DNA of 64,000 bases from Pseudomonas putida (lineage in GTDB: Bacteria > Pseudomonadota > Gammaproteobacteria > Pseudomonadales > Pseudomonadaceae), in the NCBI RefSeq assembly GCF_002906855.1, contig NZ_MINI01000038.1:1-64000 (forward strand). The letters run 5' to 3'. The notes under the pieces were generated by a model. That model was not told the origin of the DNA, did no database searches, and saw only the letters and a list, made by a program, of their open reading frames with translations. Positions 9,122 to 17,413 of the stretch are shown here, piece by piece. Made by a program: the position numbers and the translations under genes. Each line of letters opens with the position of its first letter. The stretch's first letter is position 1.

Positions 9122-9337
9122 ATGGAACGTACCCTCAGTTCCGGTCTGGTTTTTGAAAGCAACGCCCAGCAGTCCCAGGCTTCCCTGCCACTGCGCGCTA
9201 TCTCCACTCTGCTGCTGTGGCAGCGTCGTATGGCCAGCCGCCGTCAACTGGCTCGCCTGGATGCCCGCCTGCTGGCCGATGCCGGTATCAGCGAGTCGCA
9301 GCGTTACGAAGAGCTGAGCAAGCCGTTCTGGCGCTAA
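9122..9337 (+). CDS. DUF1127 family small protein
   Basis: 71 aa protein ending in the DUF1127 module: LWQRRMASRRQLARLDARLLADAGISESQRYEELSKPFW. The family has a short arginine-rich helix followed by the D-x-R-x-L-x-D-A/I-G-I motif, with variable N-termini. Some relatives (YjiS-like) bind RNA or affect phosphate and carbon metabolism, but function is generally unsettled. The gene has GGAAGG upstream, its own terminator downstream and an unusually motif-rich promoter region. It is monocistronic. Confidence 0.85.
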   Translation: MERTLSSGLVFESNAQQSQASLPLRAISTLLLWQRRMASRRQLARLDARLLADAGISESQRYEELSKPFWR

Positions 9338-9377
9338 GCTCCGGTTCGCCGGCTTCGGCCGGCACCGCGAATTCCCC

Positions 9378-9409
9378 AACCCGTTGCAGGCGACTGCAGC
9401 GGGTTTTTT
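9378..9409 (+). terminator. Terminator of the DUF1127 gene
   Basis: AACCCGTTGCAG (9378-9389) pairs with CTGCAGCGGGTT (9394-9405) with one wobble, followed by a run of six T. Strong rightward intrinsic terminator. Confidence 0.9.
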
Positions 9410-9450
9410 ATTGCCCGCCAGGCGCGTCCCAGAGCAGTCCCGCGCGAAAC

Positions 9451-9494
9451 CTGTACAGTTATGAATTATTCGAAATTAACCATAACAGTTGTCC
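9451..9494. promoter_or_regulatory. Second block of ACAGTTAT motifs, upstream of the DUF2388 genes
   Basis: CTGTACAGTTATG (9451-9463) and CATAACAGTTGTCC (9481-9494) repeat the core found before the DUF1127 gene (GTACAGTTAC and CTGTTATGGAC there). Sharing the same unusual motif suggests co-regulation of both transcripts. It lies 140-190 bases upstream of the first DUF2388 start. Confidence 0.45.
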
Positions 9495-9637
9495 ACTTCC
9501 GCTCTCATTAACATCCAGAAACAGCACCGCGTGATACGCTTCGCTCAGCAGTCTGGTAGAACCCGTTGTCAAACACGTACCGTAACGAGCTGTACCAGCG
9601 TCCGATAAAGCAGAACCCTATCCAGGAGTCCAAGAAC

Positions 9638-9955
9638 ATGTCCCGTAAATACCTGATTGGTGCCGCCCTGCTGCTCGGCCTGGCCAGCACCGCCCAAGCC
9701 AGCAGTTTCGTTGTTACCACCGATGCCGTGGTACGCGCTTTCGCCGCCTCCACCGACGCCACCTCCGACCTGACCTCATCGTTCCGCGATGACAAGATCG
9801 TGCAGGCCGCCCGTGACGACGCCGCCAGCTTCGTCGGTACCGAAGGCGCCATTCGTGGTGCGCGGCTGGAAAGTGCCTTCCTGCACATCCGTTCGACCAT
9901 GCCGCAGCTGCAAGCCAGTGATGCACAGCTGGCCAAGGCCATCCTCGCGATCTGA
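9638..9955 (+). CDS. DUF2388 exported protein, paralogue 1
   Basis: 105 aa. It has a clear signal peptide (MSRKYLIGAALLLGLASTAQA) and a mature domain of the DUF2388/TIGR02448 type, a Pseudomonas family known to occur as tandem copies. The conserved core reads RDDAASFVGTEGAIRGARLESAF followed by LAKAILAI. ATG 9638 is preceded by AGGAG; an upstream start at 9566 would destroy the signal peptide. No catalytic residues or cysteines are evident, so it is probably a structural, binding or inhibitor-like periplasmic protein. Function unknown. Confidence 0.85.
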   Translation: MSRKYLIGAALLLGLASTAQASSFVVTTDAVVRAFAASTDATSDLTSSFRDDKIVQAARDDAASFVGTEGAIRGARLESAFLHIRSTMPQLQASDAQLAKAILAI

Positions 9956-9957
9956 TC

Positions 9958-10011
9958 AAGGCTATGCAAAGCAGGTGCGTTGGCTAGCGGCCTCGCACCT
10001 GGGGTAGCCTT
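9958..10011 (+). other. Two-part hairpin between DUF2388 paralogues 1 and 2
   Basis: AAGGCTA (9958-9964) pairs with TAGCCTT (10005-10011), and inside it CAGGTGCG (9972-9979) pairs with CGCACCTG (9994-10001). There is no T-run, so it is not a simple terminator. It could stabilise or divide the message so that the first small protein is made in excess over the downstream genes. Confidence 0.45.
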
Positions 10012-10038
10012 CGCCGTTCACTTCTCCTGACGTCAAGA

Positions 10039-10338
10039 ATGCTCATGCGTTATCTGTTGCCATTGCTCTTCAGTGCCACTGCCATGGCCAGTGCCCACGC
10101 CATGGACACCACCACACAAGGCCTGGTCATCACGGGCTACGTCACCAGCCAGGTCACCGCCGCCCCTTTCGACCGCAAACTGGTCAGGCAGGCCCGTGAC
10201 GATGCTGCGGCATACGTTGCCAGCGATGGCCTGATCCGCGGTGCCCGCCTGGAAGCGGCACTCGATTCGCTGCGCCACAACTGCGCTCGGCACTCCGTCG
10301 GCGACCTTGAACTGGCAGAAGCAATTCTCGTCCAATAA
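10039..10338 (+). CDS. DUF2388 exported protein, paralogue 2
   Basis: 99 aa, with signal peptide (MRYLLPLLFSATAMASAHA) and the family core ARDDAAAYVASDGLIRGARLEAAL then LAEAIL. It is the most divergent of the three copies: it has a single cysteine in the loop after the core (RHNCARHS). ATG 10039 and ATG 10045 are both possible; neither has a strong ribosome site, so it may be expressed less than its neighbours. Function unknown. Confidence 0.8.
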   Translation: MLMRYLLPLLFSATAMASAHAMDTTTQGLVITGYVTSQVTAAPFDRKLVRQARDDAAAYVASDGLIRGARLEAALDSLRHNCARHSVGDLELAEAILVQ

Positions 10339-10374
10339 CTACACCTGACTCCCTGTATTTTTCGGAGATGCTCC

Positions 10375-10695
10375 ATGCGTAAACCGCTGATTGCCGCTTC
10401 CCTCGGCATGTTGCTGCTGGCCGACCTGGCCCATGCACAGACCCTGGTGGCCACCAGCAACATCATCGTGCGCGCCTTTGGTCGCTCGATCGATTTCACC
10501 TCTGACACCACCACTTCGATCCGCGACGCCAAAGTGGTGCGCGAAGCCCATGACGACGCTGCCAGCTTCGTCGCCAGCAATGGCGATATCCGTGGCGCGC
10601 AACTGGAGGCCGCGTTCAGCACCCTGCGCGAGCGCGTACCTGAAGCGCGCGACGCCAGCGACCAAGTACTGGCCGAAGCCATCCTCGCGCTGTGA
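10375..10695 (+). CDS. DUF2388 exported protein, paralogue 3
   Basis: 106 aa. Signal peptide (MRKPLIAASLGMLLLADLAHA) then a mature domain close to paralogue 1: TSNIIVRAFGRSIDFTSDTTTS, HDDAASFVASNGDIRGAQLEAAF and LAEAILAL. It starts 37 bases after paralogue 2. Its stop overlaps the start of the following metalloprotease-like gene by four bases (GTGA), so the two are translationally coupled. That ties the small proteins and the large exported protein to one function. Function unknown. Confidence 0.85.
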   Translation: MRKPLIAASLGMLLLADLAHAQTLVATSNIIVRAFGRSIDFTSDTTTSIRDAKVVREAHDDAASFVASNGDIRGAQLEAAFSTLRERVPEARDASDQVLAEAILAL

Positions 10696-12650
10696 ATCGC
10701 GTGCGTGCCTGGCTGCTCGGCTGCGCCCTGACGCTGCTGGGCACGCCCGCCCTGGCCGACCTGCAGCTCGAACTGCAGGAGACAGGCCTCGACCCGCAAC
10801 AGACCCAAGCCAGCCAGGCCTTGCTCGATGAGGCCATGGCCAAGTTGCCGCCACTGTTCAAGCAACGGCTGGACCGGCGCGTAACGGTCAGCTGGAGCGA
10901 CAGCATGCCGGCCGATGCCTATGGCCAGGCGTCGCTGGTCTCGACCCTCGAACTCAACCGCCGCCTGCTGCCCAGCCTGACTGACGGCAGTGCCGCCACC
11001 GAGCGTACCAACCGCCCCCATGGCACGGTGCGTGAAGAGCTGCTGGCCACCGTCCTGCATGAGCTCACCCATATTTATGATCGTGCCCGCCTGTGGCCCA
11101 GCGCCGAGCGTTCGCTGATCGCCCGCTGCGCGCGCCAGCAAGGCACGCTGGGCAAGATCGGCCAGGCGGAAGAATGCCGCGGTCAAGCCGAACGCCGCTT
11201 TACCCTCAGCGACGACCCGCGCCTGCTCGACCTGGCTGGGTGGCCGCAATATGTCGGCCGCCGCGGCGAACGTGAGCAGCACAACGCCCAGTTCATGCGC
11301 AGCCCCGACAGTTACGAGCTGAGCAGCCCCAAGGAATACATCGCGGTCAACATGGAGTATTTCCTCCTAGACCCGAGCTACGGCTGCCGTCGACCGGCGC
11401 TCAACCAATACCTGCGTGACCACTTCGGCTGGGCGCCACAGCAGAACACCTGCGCCAAAGGCCTGCCGTTCATCAATGCCGGCAGCGACTTCGCCCGCCA
11501 GCCCCTGGGCGAGATCGACCCAGAACGGGTCTACGAGGTCGACTTCCTGCTGGCTGAAGCCAACCAGAACCTGGTCAGCCGCTGGGGCCACAGCATGCTG
11601 CGCCTGGTGATCTGCAAACCCGGCCGCCCACGCGGCCCGGATTGCCGCCTGGACCTCGACCAGAGCCTGGTGCTGTCTTACCGGGCGTTCGTCAACGACG
11701 TGCAGCTGTCCAGCTGGGACGGCCTGGTCGGCGCCTACCCCTCACGGTTGTTCGTACTGCCGCTGGGCCAGGTGATCGATGAATACACCAAGACCGAACT
11801 GCGCAGCCTGGCCTCGGTACCGCTCAAGCTCAACCGCGACGAGATTGAAAACCTGGTGCGCCAGGCCGCCGAGATGCACTGGAGCTACGACGGCAACTAT
11901 TGGTTCCTGTCCAACAACTGCGCGGTGGAATCGTTGAAACTGCTACGCAGCGGCACTGCCAACCCACGCCTCAATGACCTCGACAGCATCATGCCCAATG
12001 GCTTGCTGGCCGTGCTCAAGGGCAGGGGACTGGCTGATACCAGTGTGCTCGATGACCCGCGAGAGGCCCTGCGCCTGGGTTATCGCTTCGACTCCTATCG
12101 CGACCGTTACCAGGCCATGTTCGATGTGCTGAGGAAGCAACTGCCGATCAAGCAGACCGAGGTCGAAGACTGGCTGGCGCTGGATGCCGAGCAGAGGCGC
12201 CCCTGGTTCGACAAGGCCGACCTGCGCACCAGCGCAGCTTTGCTGTTGCTCGAGCAGGCCAGCCTGCGCCGGCAGTTGCTGCTGGCTCAGGACGAAGTGA
12301 AACAGCGTTACCTGAATGCAGCAGCGCTGAAGGACGGCAGTATCAATAAAGCTGACCAGACCCTGAAGCAGATGCTCGCCAACAGCGGCTTCCTCAGCCG
12401 CCCGGCCGAGTTGCTGGATGCCAAGGGTTACGGGTTGCCGCAGCCGCAAGAGCGCAAGCAGCTGGAGCAGGTCAGTAGCGAGCGGCAGGCCAAGCTGCTG
12501 CGCTTGAGTAGCGACCTGGACAAGGAGGTGAGGGCACTGCTGGATCCGTCGCGGGCCAGGGAGATTGCTGCAGTCGAAGCCAATGTGAAGCAGATTGGCG
12601 AGCATTTGCGGGCGCTGCACAAGGCGGCTGGCGGCCTGCAGTTGCCTTGA
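10692..12650 (+). CDS. Exported DUF4105 protein with an HELTH zinc-protease motif
   Basis: 652 aa, signal peptide at residues 1-22. Two apparent catalytic regions are visible. Residues 119-131 (ATVLHELTHIYDR) hold an HExxH zinc motif (His123, Glu124, His127), and Glu215 in SPKEYIAVNMEYF is a plausible third ligand, as in gluzincin peptidases. Residues about 280-415 match the DUF4105/Lnb N-terminal periplasmic domain, with WGHSMLR (His300) and SNNCAVE (Cys410), which could form a Cys-His pair. The C-terminal 200 residues are helical. The GTG start overlaps the last DUF2388 gene by four bases. It is presumably periplasmic and acts on envelope proteins or cell wall. Substrate unknown. Confidence 0.8.
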   Translation: MNRVRAWLLGCALTLLGTPALADLQLELQETGLDPQQTQASQALLDEAMAKLPPLFKQRLDRRVTVSWSDSMPADAYGQASLVSTLELNRRLLPSLTDGSAATERTNRPHGTVREELLATVLHELTHIYDRARLWPSAERSLIARCARQQGTLGKIGQAEECRGQAERRFTLSDDPRLLDLAGWPQYVGRRGEREQHNAQFMRSPDSYELSSPKEYIAVNMEYFLLDPSYGCRRPALNQYLRDHFGWAPQQNTCAKGLPFINAGSDFARQPLGEIDPERVYEVDFLLAEANQNLVSRWGHSMLRLVICKPGRPRGPDCRLDLDQSLVLSYRAFVNDVQLSSWDGLVGAYPSRLFVLPLGQVIDEYTKTELRSLASVPLKLNRDEIENLVRQAAEMHWSYDGNYWFLSNNCAVESLKLLRSGTANPRLNDLDSIMPNGLLAVLKGRGLADTSVLDDPREALRLGYRFDSYRDRYQAMFDVLRKQLPIKQTEVEDWLALDAEQRRPWFDKADLRTSAALLLLEQASLRRQLLLAQDEVKQRYLNAAALKDGSINKADQTLKQMLANSGFLSRPAELLDAKGYGLPQPQERKQLEQVSSERQAKLLRLSSDLDKEVRALLDPSRAREIAAVEANVKQIGEHLRALHKAAGGLQLP

Positions 12651-12659
12651 TAACCTGTA

Positions 12660-12695
12660 CCGGCCTGTTCGCGGCTTTAGCCGCGAACAGGCCGG
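12660..12695. repeat. REP-like palindrome after the DUF4105 gene
   Basis: CCGGCCTGTTCGCGGCT (12660-12676) is followed by TT and its exact complement (12679-12695). This 17-bp hairpin has the CCGGCC...TTCGCGG form of P. putida REP elements. It sits between convergent genes and may also help end transcription from both sides. Confidence 0.7.
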
Positions 12696-12712
12696 CAAGA
12701 CCAGCACAATAC

Positions 12713-13114
12713 CTAGAGTTTTTCCTCAGATTCTTCTGGCAGCCCTTCATCCAGGTGCATCCAGGGCAAGCGGCTTGTCGTCCAGATATGTCGCTTGGCC
12801 GGCACTCGCTCCGGGTGATCCAGCGTCGCCACCGTCACATCGATGGATCCAGGGCTATGTTCGGTCACCAGTGCCACATGCGCCCCACATTCCCCGCAGA
12901 AATACCGCTTGCAACTGGCCGGCGCCACATAGCATTGAGGCCTTCCCGCCATCCAGCGGAAACCCGAGCGGGGCAGGGTGACCCAGGTCACCACCAGCCC
13001 GCCGCTGACCCGCCGGCAGATCGAACAATGGCAATGGGCGACATCCGTCAGGTCACCCTGCAGCCGATAGCGCAAGGCGCCGCAATGGCAGCCACCCTCG
13101 GTTACATCCTGCAT
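12713..13114 (-). CDS. GFA (glutathione-dependent formaldehyde-activating) family protein
   Basis: 133 aa. The family binds zinc through paired cysteines, all present here: GGCHCGALRYR (Cys9, Cys11), HCHCSICRR (Cys28, Cys30, Cys33) and YFCGECGAH. Founding members were linked to S-hydroxymethyl-glutathione formation, but most bacterial homologues have no proven role. It starts at ATG 13114 after a strong GGAGG. It is a single gene, convergent with the DUF4105 gene and divergent from the CitMHS gene. Treat the formaldehyde link as a family label only. Confidence 0.85.
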   Translation of the reverse strand: MQDVTEGGCHCGALRYRLQGDLTDVAHCHCSICRRVSGGLVVTWVTLPRSGFRWMAGRPQCYVAPASCKRYFCGECGAHVALVTEHSPGSIDVTVATLDHPERVPAKRHIWTTSRLPWMHLDEGLPEESEEKL

Positions 13115-13380
13115 TACCTACCTCCCGTCGCCGTTTTTCCGGCGAAAGCTGGCTGAAAGCTTGCCCCCCTAGGATAGCCGCCACTACCGGCACAAGACCG
13201 GTAAGCCAGGGCACCCGGAAATCTCCGCGCCCGGCCCATCAACAACAACAATGGTGATTCTGATGTATTCCTGCGCCCGCCTTCATGTTGCCCCCCGACC
13301 CATGCTCCCCGTGCAGCGCCACGCGCGCTGATCCGCCCGAATAGCCATTCCTTTCGCTGCGCCACACCTGGAGTATCGCC

Positions 13381-14688
13381 ATGCTGACCTTCCTCGGCTT
13401 TGCCATGGTCATCACCTTCATGTACCTGATCATGACCAAGCGCCTGTCGGCCTTGATAGCGCTGATCCTGGTACCGATCCTGTTCGCCCTGTTCGGCGGT
13501 TTTTCCGCCAAGATCGGCCCGATGATGCTCGAAGGCATCAGCAAGCTCGCGCCCACCGGCGTGATGCTGATGTTCGCCATCCTCTACTTCGCCCTGATGA
13601 TCGATTCCGGCCTGTTCGACCCGGCGGTGCGCAAGATCCTCAAGCTGGTCAAGGGCGACCCGCTGAAAGTCTCGGTCGGTACTGCGGTGCTGGCCCTGGT
13701 GGTCTCGCTCGACGGTGACGGCGCCACCACCTACATGATCTGCTGTGCCGCCATGCTGCCGCTGTACAGCCGCCTGGGCATGAGCCCGCGAATCATGGCC
13801 GGCCTGATCATCCTCGCCGGTGGGGTGATGAACATGACCCCGTGGGGTGGCCCGACCGCCCGCGCCGCCAGCGCCCTGCACGTGGATCCATCGGACATCT
13901 TCGTACCGATGATCCCGGCCATGGCCTTCGGCGTGCTGGCGATCCTCGCCATCGCTTACCTGTACGGCAAGCGCGAACGTGCCCGCCTGGGTGAACTGCA
14001 CCTGCCCACCGACGACATCGACCACAGCGAAATCAGCGTGTCGCAGTTCCCAGAAGCACGCCGCCCCAAGCTGATCTACTTCAACGGTGCCCTGACCGCC
14101 GGCCTGATGGTCGCGCTGATTGCCGGTGTGCTGCCGCTGCCGGTACTGTTCATGATTGCCTTCAGCATCGCCATGATCGTCAACTACCCCTGCCTCCAGC
14201 AGCAGAAAGACCGAATCGCCGCCCACGCCGGCAGCGTGCTGGCCGTGACCGGGCTGATCTTCGCTGCGGGCATCTTCACCGGCATCCTGTCCGGTACCGG
14301 CATGGTCGAGGCCATGTCCAAGAGCTTGCTGGCGGTCATCCCTGAAGCATTGGGCCCGTACCTGGCGGTGATCACCGCGATCGTGAGCATGCCGTTCACC
14401 TTCTTCATGTCCAACGATGCCTTCTACTACGGCGTGCTACCGGTGCTATCGGAAGCGGCCAGCCATTACGGCATCAGCCCCGTGGAAATGGCCCGCGCCT
14501 CGATCGTCGGGCAGCCGGTACACCTGCTCAGCCCACTGGTGCCTTCGACCTACCTGCTGGTTGCCCTGGCAGGTATCGAGTTCGGCGATCACCAGCGTTT
14601 CACGCTCAAGTGGGCAGTGCTGGTATGCCTATGCATAATGTTCGCCGCGCTGCTGATGGGCATTTTCCCGCTGTTCAGTAGTCTTTAA
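13381..14688 (+). CDS. CitMHS family citrate/metal-citrate proton symporter
   Basis: 435 aa inner-membrane protein with about 12 hydrophobic helices. The segments VVSLDGDGATTYMICCAAMLPLY and LAGGVMNMTPWGGPTARAASAL are characteristic of the CitMHS family, which brings in citrate complexed with Mg or Ca together with protons. A cytoplasmic loop near residues 195-235 is charged. It has GGAG eight bases upstream and no citrate sensor nearby. The preceding 266 bases hold no gene and should contain its promoter. The carried ion is unknown. Confidence 0.87.
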   Translation: MLTFLGFAMVITFMYLIMTKRLSALIALILVPILFALFGGFSAKIGPMMLEGISKLAPTGVMLMFAILYFALMIDSGLFDPAVRKILKLVKGDPLKVSVGTAVLALVVSLDGDGATTYMICCAAMLPLYSRLGMSPRIMAGLIILAGGVMNMTPWGGPTARAASALHVDPSDIFVPMIPAMAFGVLAILAIAYLYGKRERARLGELHLPTDDIDHSEISVSQFPEARRPKLIYFNGALTAGLMVALIAGVLPLPVLFMIAFSIAMIVNYPCLQQQKDRIAAHAGSVLAVTGLIFAAGIFTGILSGTGMVEAMSKSLLAVIPEALGPYLAVITAIVSMPFTFFMSNDAFYYGVLPVLSEAASHYGISPVEMARASIVGQPVHLLSPLVPSTYLLVALAGIEFGDHQRFTLKWAVLVCLCIMFAALLMGIFPLFSSL

Positions 14689-14725
14689 TTAACACGCATC
14701 GCCTATATCGTTTGAAGGAATACAC

Positions 14726-15496
14726 ATGGAATGGCTGACCAGCCCGGAAATCTGGGTTGCCTTTTTTACCCTCACAGCGCTTGAGATCGTCCTCGGGATC
14801 GACAACATCATCATGATCTCGATCCTGGTCAGCCGCATGCCCAAGCACATGCAGCCACGCACCCGGATTTTCGGTCTGGCCCTGGCCATGGTCACCCGCA
14901 TCATGCTGCTGCTGTCGATCACCTGGGTCATGCGCCTGACCGCCGACCTGATCGTGGTATTCGGCCAGGGTATCTCCGGTCGTGACCTGATCCTGTTCTG
15001 CGGCGGCCTGTTCCTGTTATGGAAAAGCTCGCAAGAGATCTACCACGGCCTGGAAGGCGAGGAAGAGAGCGCCGACGAGCCCAAGGGCGCTGGCGGCAAG
15101 TTCCTCTACACCATCATCCAGATCGCCATCATCGACATCGTGTTCTCGCTGGACTCGGTGATCACTGCCGTCGGCATGGTCTCGCACGTGCCGGTGATGA
15201 TTGCCGCCATCGTCGTCGCAGTGCTGGTGATGATGGCCTGCGCCGGTGCCATCAGCGACTTCATCGACAAGCATCCATCGCTGAAGATGCTTGCACTTTC
15301 CTTCCTGATCGTCGTCGGTACCGTGCTGATCGCCGAATCTTTCGACGTGCACGTACCTAAGGGCTACGTGTACTTCGCCATGGCCTTCTCGCTGGCCGTG
15401 GAGGCAATCAACATCCGCATGCGCACCGCCATGGCGCGCAAGCAGGGCAAGGAGCACGACCCGGTGAAACTGCGCAAGGACATTCCAGGTCGGTAA
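14726..15496 (+). CDS. TerC family integral membrane protein
   Basis: 256 aa with about seven transmembrane helices. The two acidic membrane motifs of the family are visible: ALEIVLGIDNIIMISIL in the first helix and IDIVFSLDSVITAVGM in the middle. TerC homologues are implicated in manganese export or metalation of secreted proteins and in tellurite resistance in plasmid systems; there are no other ter genes here. It follows the CitMHS gene by 37 bases, with AAGGAAT as ribosome site, and has its own terminator. Confidence 0.88.
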   Translation: MEWLTSPEIWVAFFTLTALEIVLGIDNIIMISILVSRMPKHMQPRTRIFGLALAMVTRIMLLLSITWVMRLTADLIVVFGQGISGRDLILFCGGLFLLWKSSQEIYHGLEGEEESADEPKGAGGKFLYTIIQIAIIDIVFSLDSVITAVGMVSHVPVMIAAIVVAVLVMMACAGAISDFIDKHPSLKMLALSFLIVVGTVLIAESFDVHVPKGYVYFAMAFSLAVEAINIRMRTAMARKQGKEHDPVKLRKDIPGR

Positions 15497-15512
15497 GATC
15501 AGGACGCGCAGC

Positions 15513-15538
15513 AAAAAGGGCCCTTCGGGGCCCTTTTT
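15513..15538 (+). terminator. Terminator of the TerC gene
   Basis: AAAAAGGGCCC (15513-15523), a TTCG tetraloop, then GGGCCCTTTTT (15528-15538). It is a perfect symmetrical hairpin with T- and A-tracts, 17 bases past the stop, able to work in both directions. Confidence 0.93.
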
Positions 15539-15724
15539 CATGCACCGGTTTTCATGACACAAATATTTCAAATGCTTGCAGAGCGTGCCAAGCTGGCGCG
15601 AGGTCCGCAAAACAACTAAAGCTTGAGTAAGCACTGGATCAAAATACCCACCCCCGGGCCAGGCTTACGGCTTCACACAATTTGGCTCCGCTGCTGGAGC
15701 CCTAGAACAAAGGGGGGCTCGACC

Positions 15725-17383
15725 ATGCTGACCCTGCTCGACCTGCTTTCCGCCGTGGCCTTGCTGGTGTGGGGCACACATATTGTCCGTACCGGCATCC
15801 TCAGGGTATTCGGTTCCAACTTGCGCCGCGTGCTCAGCCAGAACATGAACCGCCGGCCACTGGCGTTCATCGCCGGCATCGTAGTGACTGCCGTGGTGCA
15901 AAGCAGCAACGCCACCGCCATGCTGGTCACCTCCTTCGTCGGCCAGGGCCTGATGGCCATGACCCCGGCGCTGGCGATCATGCTCGGTGCCGACGTGGGT
16001 ACTGCGCTGATGGCCAGGGTGCTGACCTTCGACCTGTCGTGGCTATCGCCACTGCTGGTGTTCCTCGGGGTTATCTTCTTCCTCTCGCGCAAACAGACCC
16101 GTGCCGGCCAGTTGGGCCGCGTGGGGATCGGCCTCGGCCTGATCATCCTGGCCCTGCAGCTGATCGTGCAGGCGGCAGCGCCAATCACCCACGCACAAGG
16201 CGTGAAGGTGCTGTTCGCGTCCTTGACCGGCGACATCATGCTCGATGCTCTGGTCGGTGCGCTGTTCGCCATGGTTTCGTATTCCAGCCTGGCAGCCGTG
16301 CTGCTCACCGCTACCCTGGCCGGCGCCGAAGTGATCAGCCTGCCGGTGGCCATCGGCCTGGTGGTTGGCGCCAACATCGGTAGCGGCCTGCTGGCCTTCA
16401 TCAGCACCAGCATGCAGAACGCCGCAGGTCGCCGCGTGGCCCTGGGCAGCCTGCTGTACAAGCTGATCGGCCTGGTGCTGATCATCCCTGTGCTGCACCC
16501 ACTGGTGGAGTGGATGGACAGCCTGAGCTTCAGCCCGCAGGAGCTGGTGATCGGCTTCCATCTGCTCTACAACACCCTGCGCTGCCTGATCATGTTGCCG
16601 ACAGTCAAACCCATGGGCCGCCTGTGCAATGCGCTGTTGCCCGAACGCGAGACCAGCAATGGCCAGATACGCCCGCGCCATCTCGATGCCTCGGCATTGG
16701 CCACGCCCAGCCTGGCCCTGGCCAATGCCGCCCGCGAAACCCTGCGCCTGGGCGATATCGTCGACAGCCTGCTGGAGGCCATGCTCGGCGCCCTGCGTGG
16801 TACCCACACCGCCATGCCCCAGCAAGTGCGGGCCTTGAGCGAGGATGCCGAAGCGTTGTACAGCGCGATCAAGCTGTACCTGGCGCAGATCCCACGGGAA
16901 GACCTCAGCGACCAGGACAACCGGCGCTGGGCTGAAATCATCGAGCTGGCGATCAACCTGAAGCTGGCCTGCGACCTCATCGAACGCATGCTGCGCAAGG
17001 TACAACAGCAGAAAACCAGCCAACGCCGGGAGTTTTCCCAGGTCGGCCTGGAAGAACTCACCGGGCTGCAGGAGCAGCTGCTGGCCAACCTGCGCCTGGG
17101 GTTGTCGGTGTTCCTCAGCGCCGATCCGGAAAGCGCGCGCCTGCTGCTGCGCGAAAAGCGTCGCTTCCGCGCCCAGGAACGGCGCCTGGCGCATGCCCAT
17201 GTCAGCCGTTTGCAGCGTAAGGTGGTGCAAAGTATCGAGACGAGTTCGCTACACTTGGAGCTGATCGCCGACATGAAGCGGTTGAACTCTTTGTTCTGCA
17301 GCAGTGCCTATGTGGTACTGGGTGGCTCGGACACTGGCGGGCTGCTGCTCGACAGCGTCCCGGAAGATGCCCACCTGTCCTGA
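15725..17383 (+). CDS. Na/Pi cotransporter family protein with C-terminal PhoU-like domain
   Basis: 552 aa. The N-terminal half is the NptA/PNaS sodium-phosphate symporter fold, built from two inverted repeats. The hallmark TAVVQSSNATAMLVTSF is in the first; the second has the weaker MVSYSSLAAVLLTAT. The C-terminal 200 residues form a helical PhoU-like domain with paired three-helix repeats. I start at ATG 15725, following GGGGG; the longer reading frame from 15623 adds a non-membrane leader. Phosphate or another anion could be carried. It may form a transcription unit with the following M16 peptidase, 30 bases downstream. Confidence 0.87.
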   Translation: MLTLLDLLSAVALLVWGTHIVRTGILRVFGSNLRRVLSQNMNRRPLAFIAGIVVTAVVQSSNATAMLVTSFVGQGLMAMTPALAIMLGADVGTALMARVLTFDLSWLSPLLVFLGVIFFLSRKQTRAGQLGRVGIGLGLIILALQLIVQAAAPITHAQGVKVLFASLTGDIMLDALVGALFAMVSYSSLAAVLLTATLAGAEVISLPVAIGLVVGANIGSGLLAFISTSMQNAAGRRVALGSLLYKLIGLVLIIPVLHPLVEWMDSLSFSPQELVIGFHLLYNTLRCLIMLPTVKPMGRLCNALLPERETSNGQIRPRHLDASALATPSLALANAARETLRLGDIVDSLLEAMLGALRGTHTAMPQQVRALSEDAEALYSAIKLYLAQIPREDLSDQDNRRWAEIIELAINLKLACDLIERMLRKVQQQKTSQRREFSQVGLEELTGLQEQLLANLRLGLSVFLSADPESARLLLREKRRFRAQERRLAHAHVSRLQRKVVQSIETSSLHLELIADMKRLNSLFCSSAYVVLGGSDTGGLLLDSVPEDAHLS

Positions 17384-17413
17384 TCTCGCACACCTGGAGA
17401 CCGTCGCTCGCCC

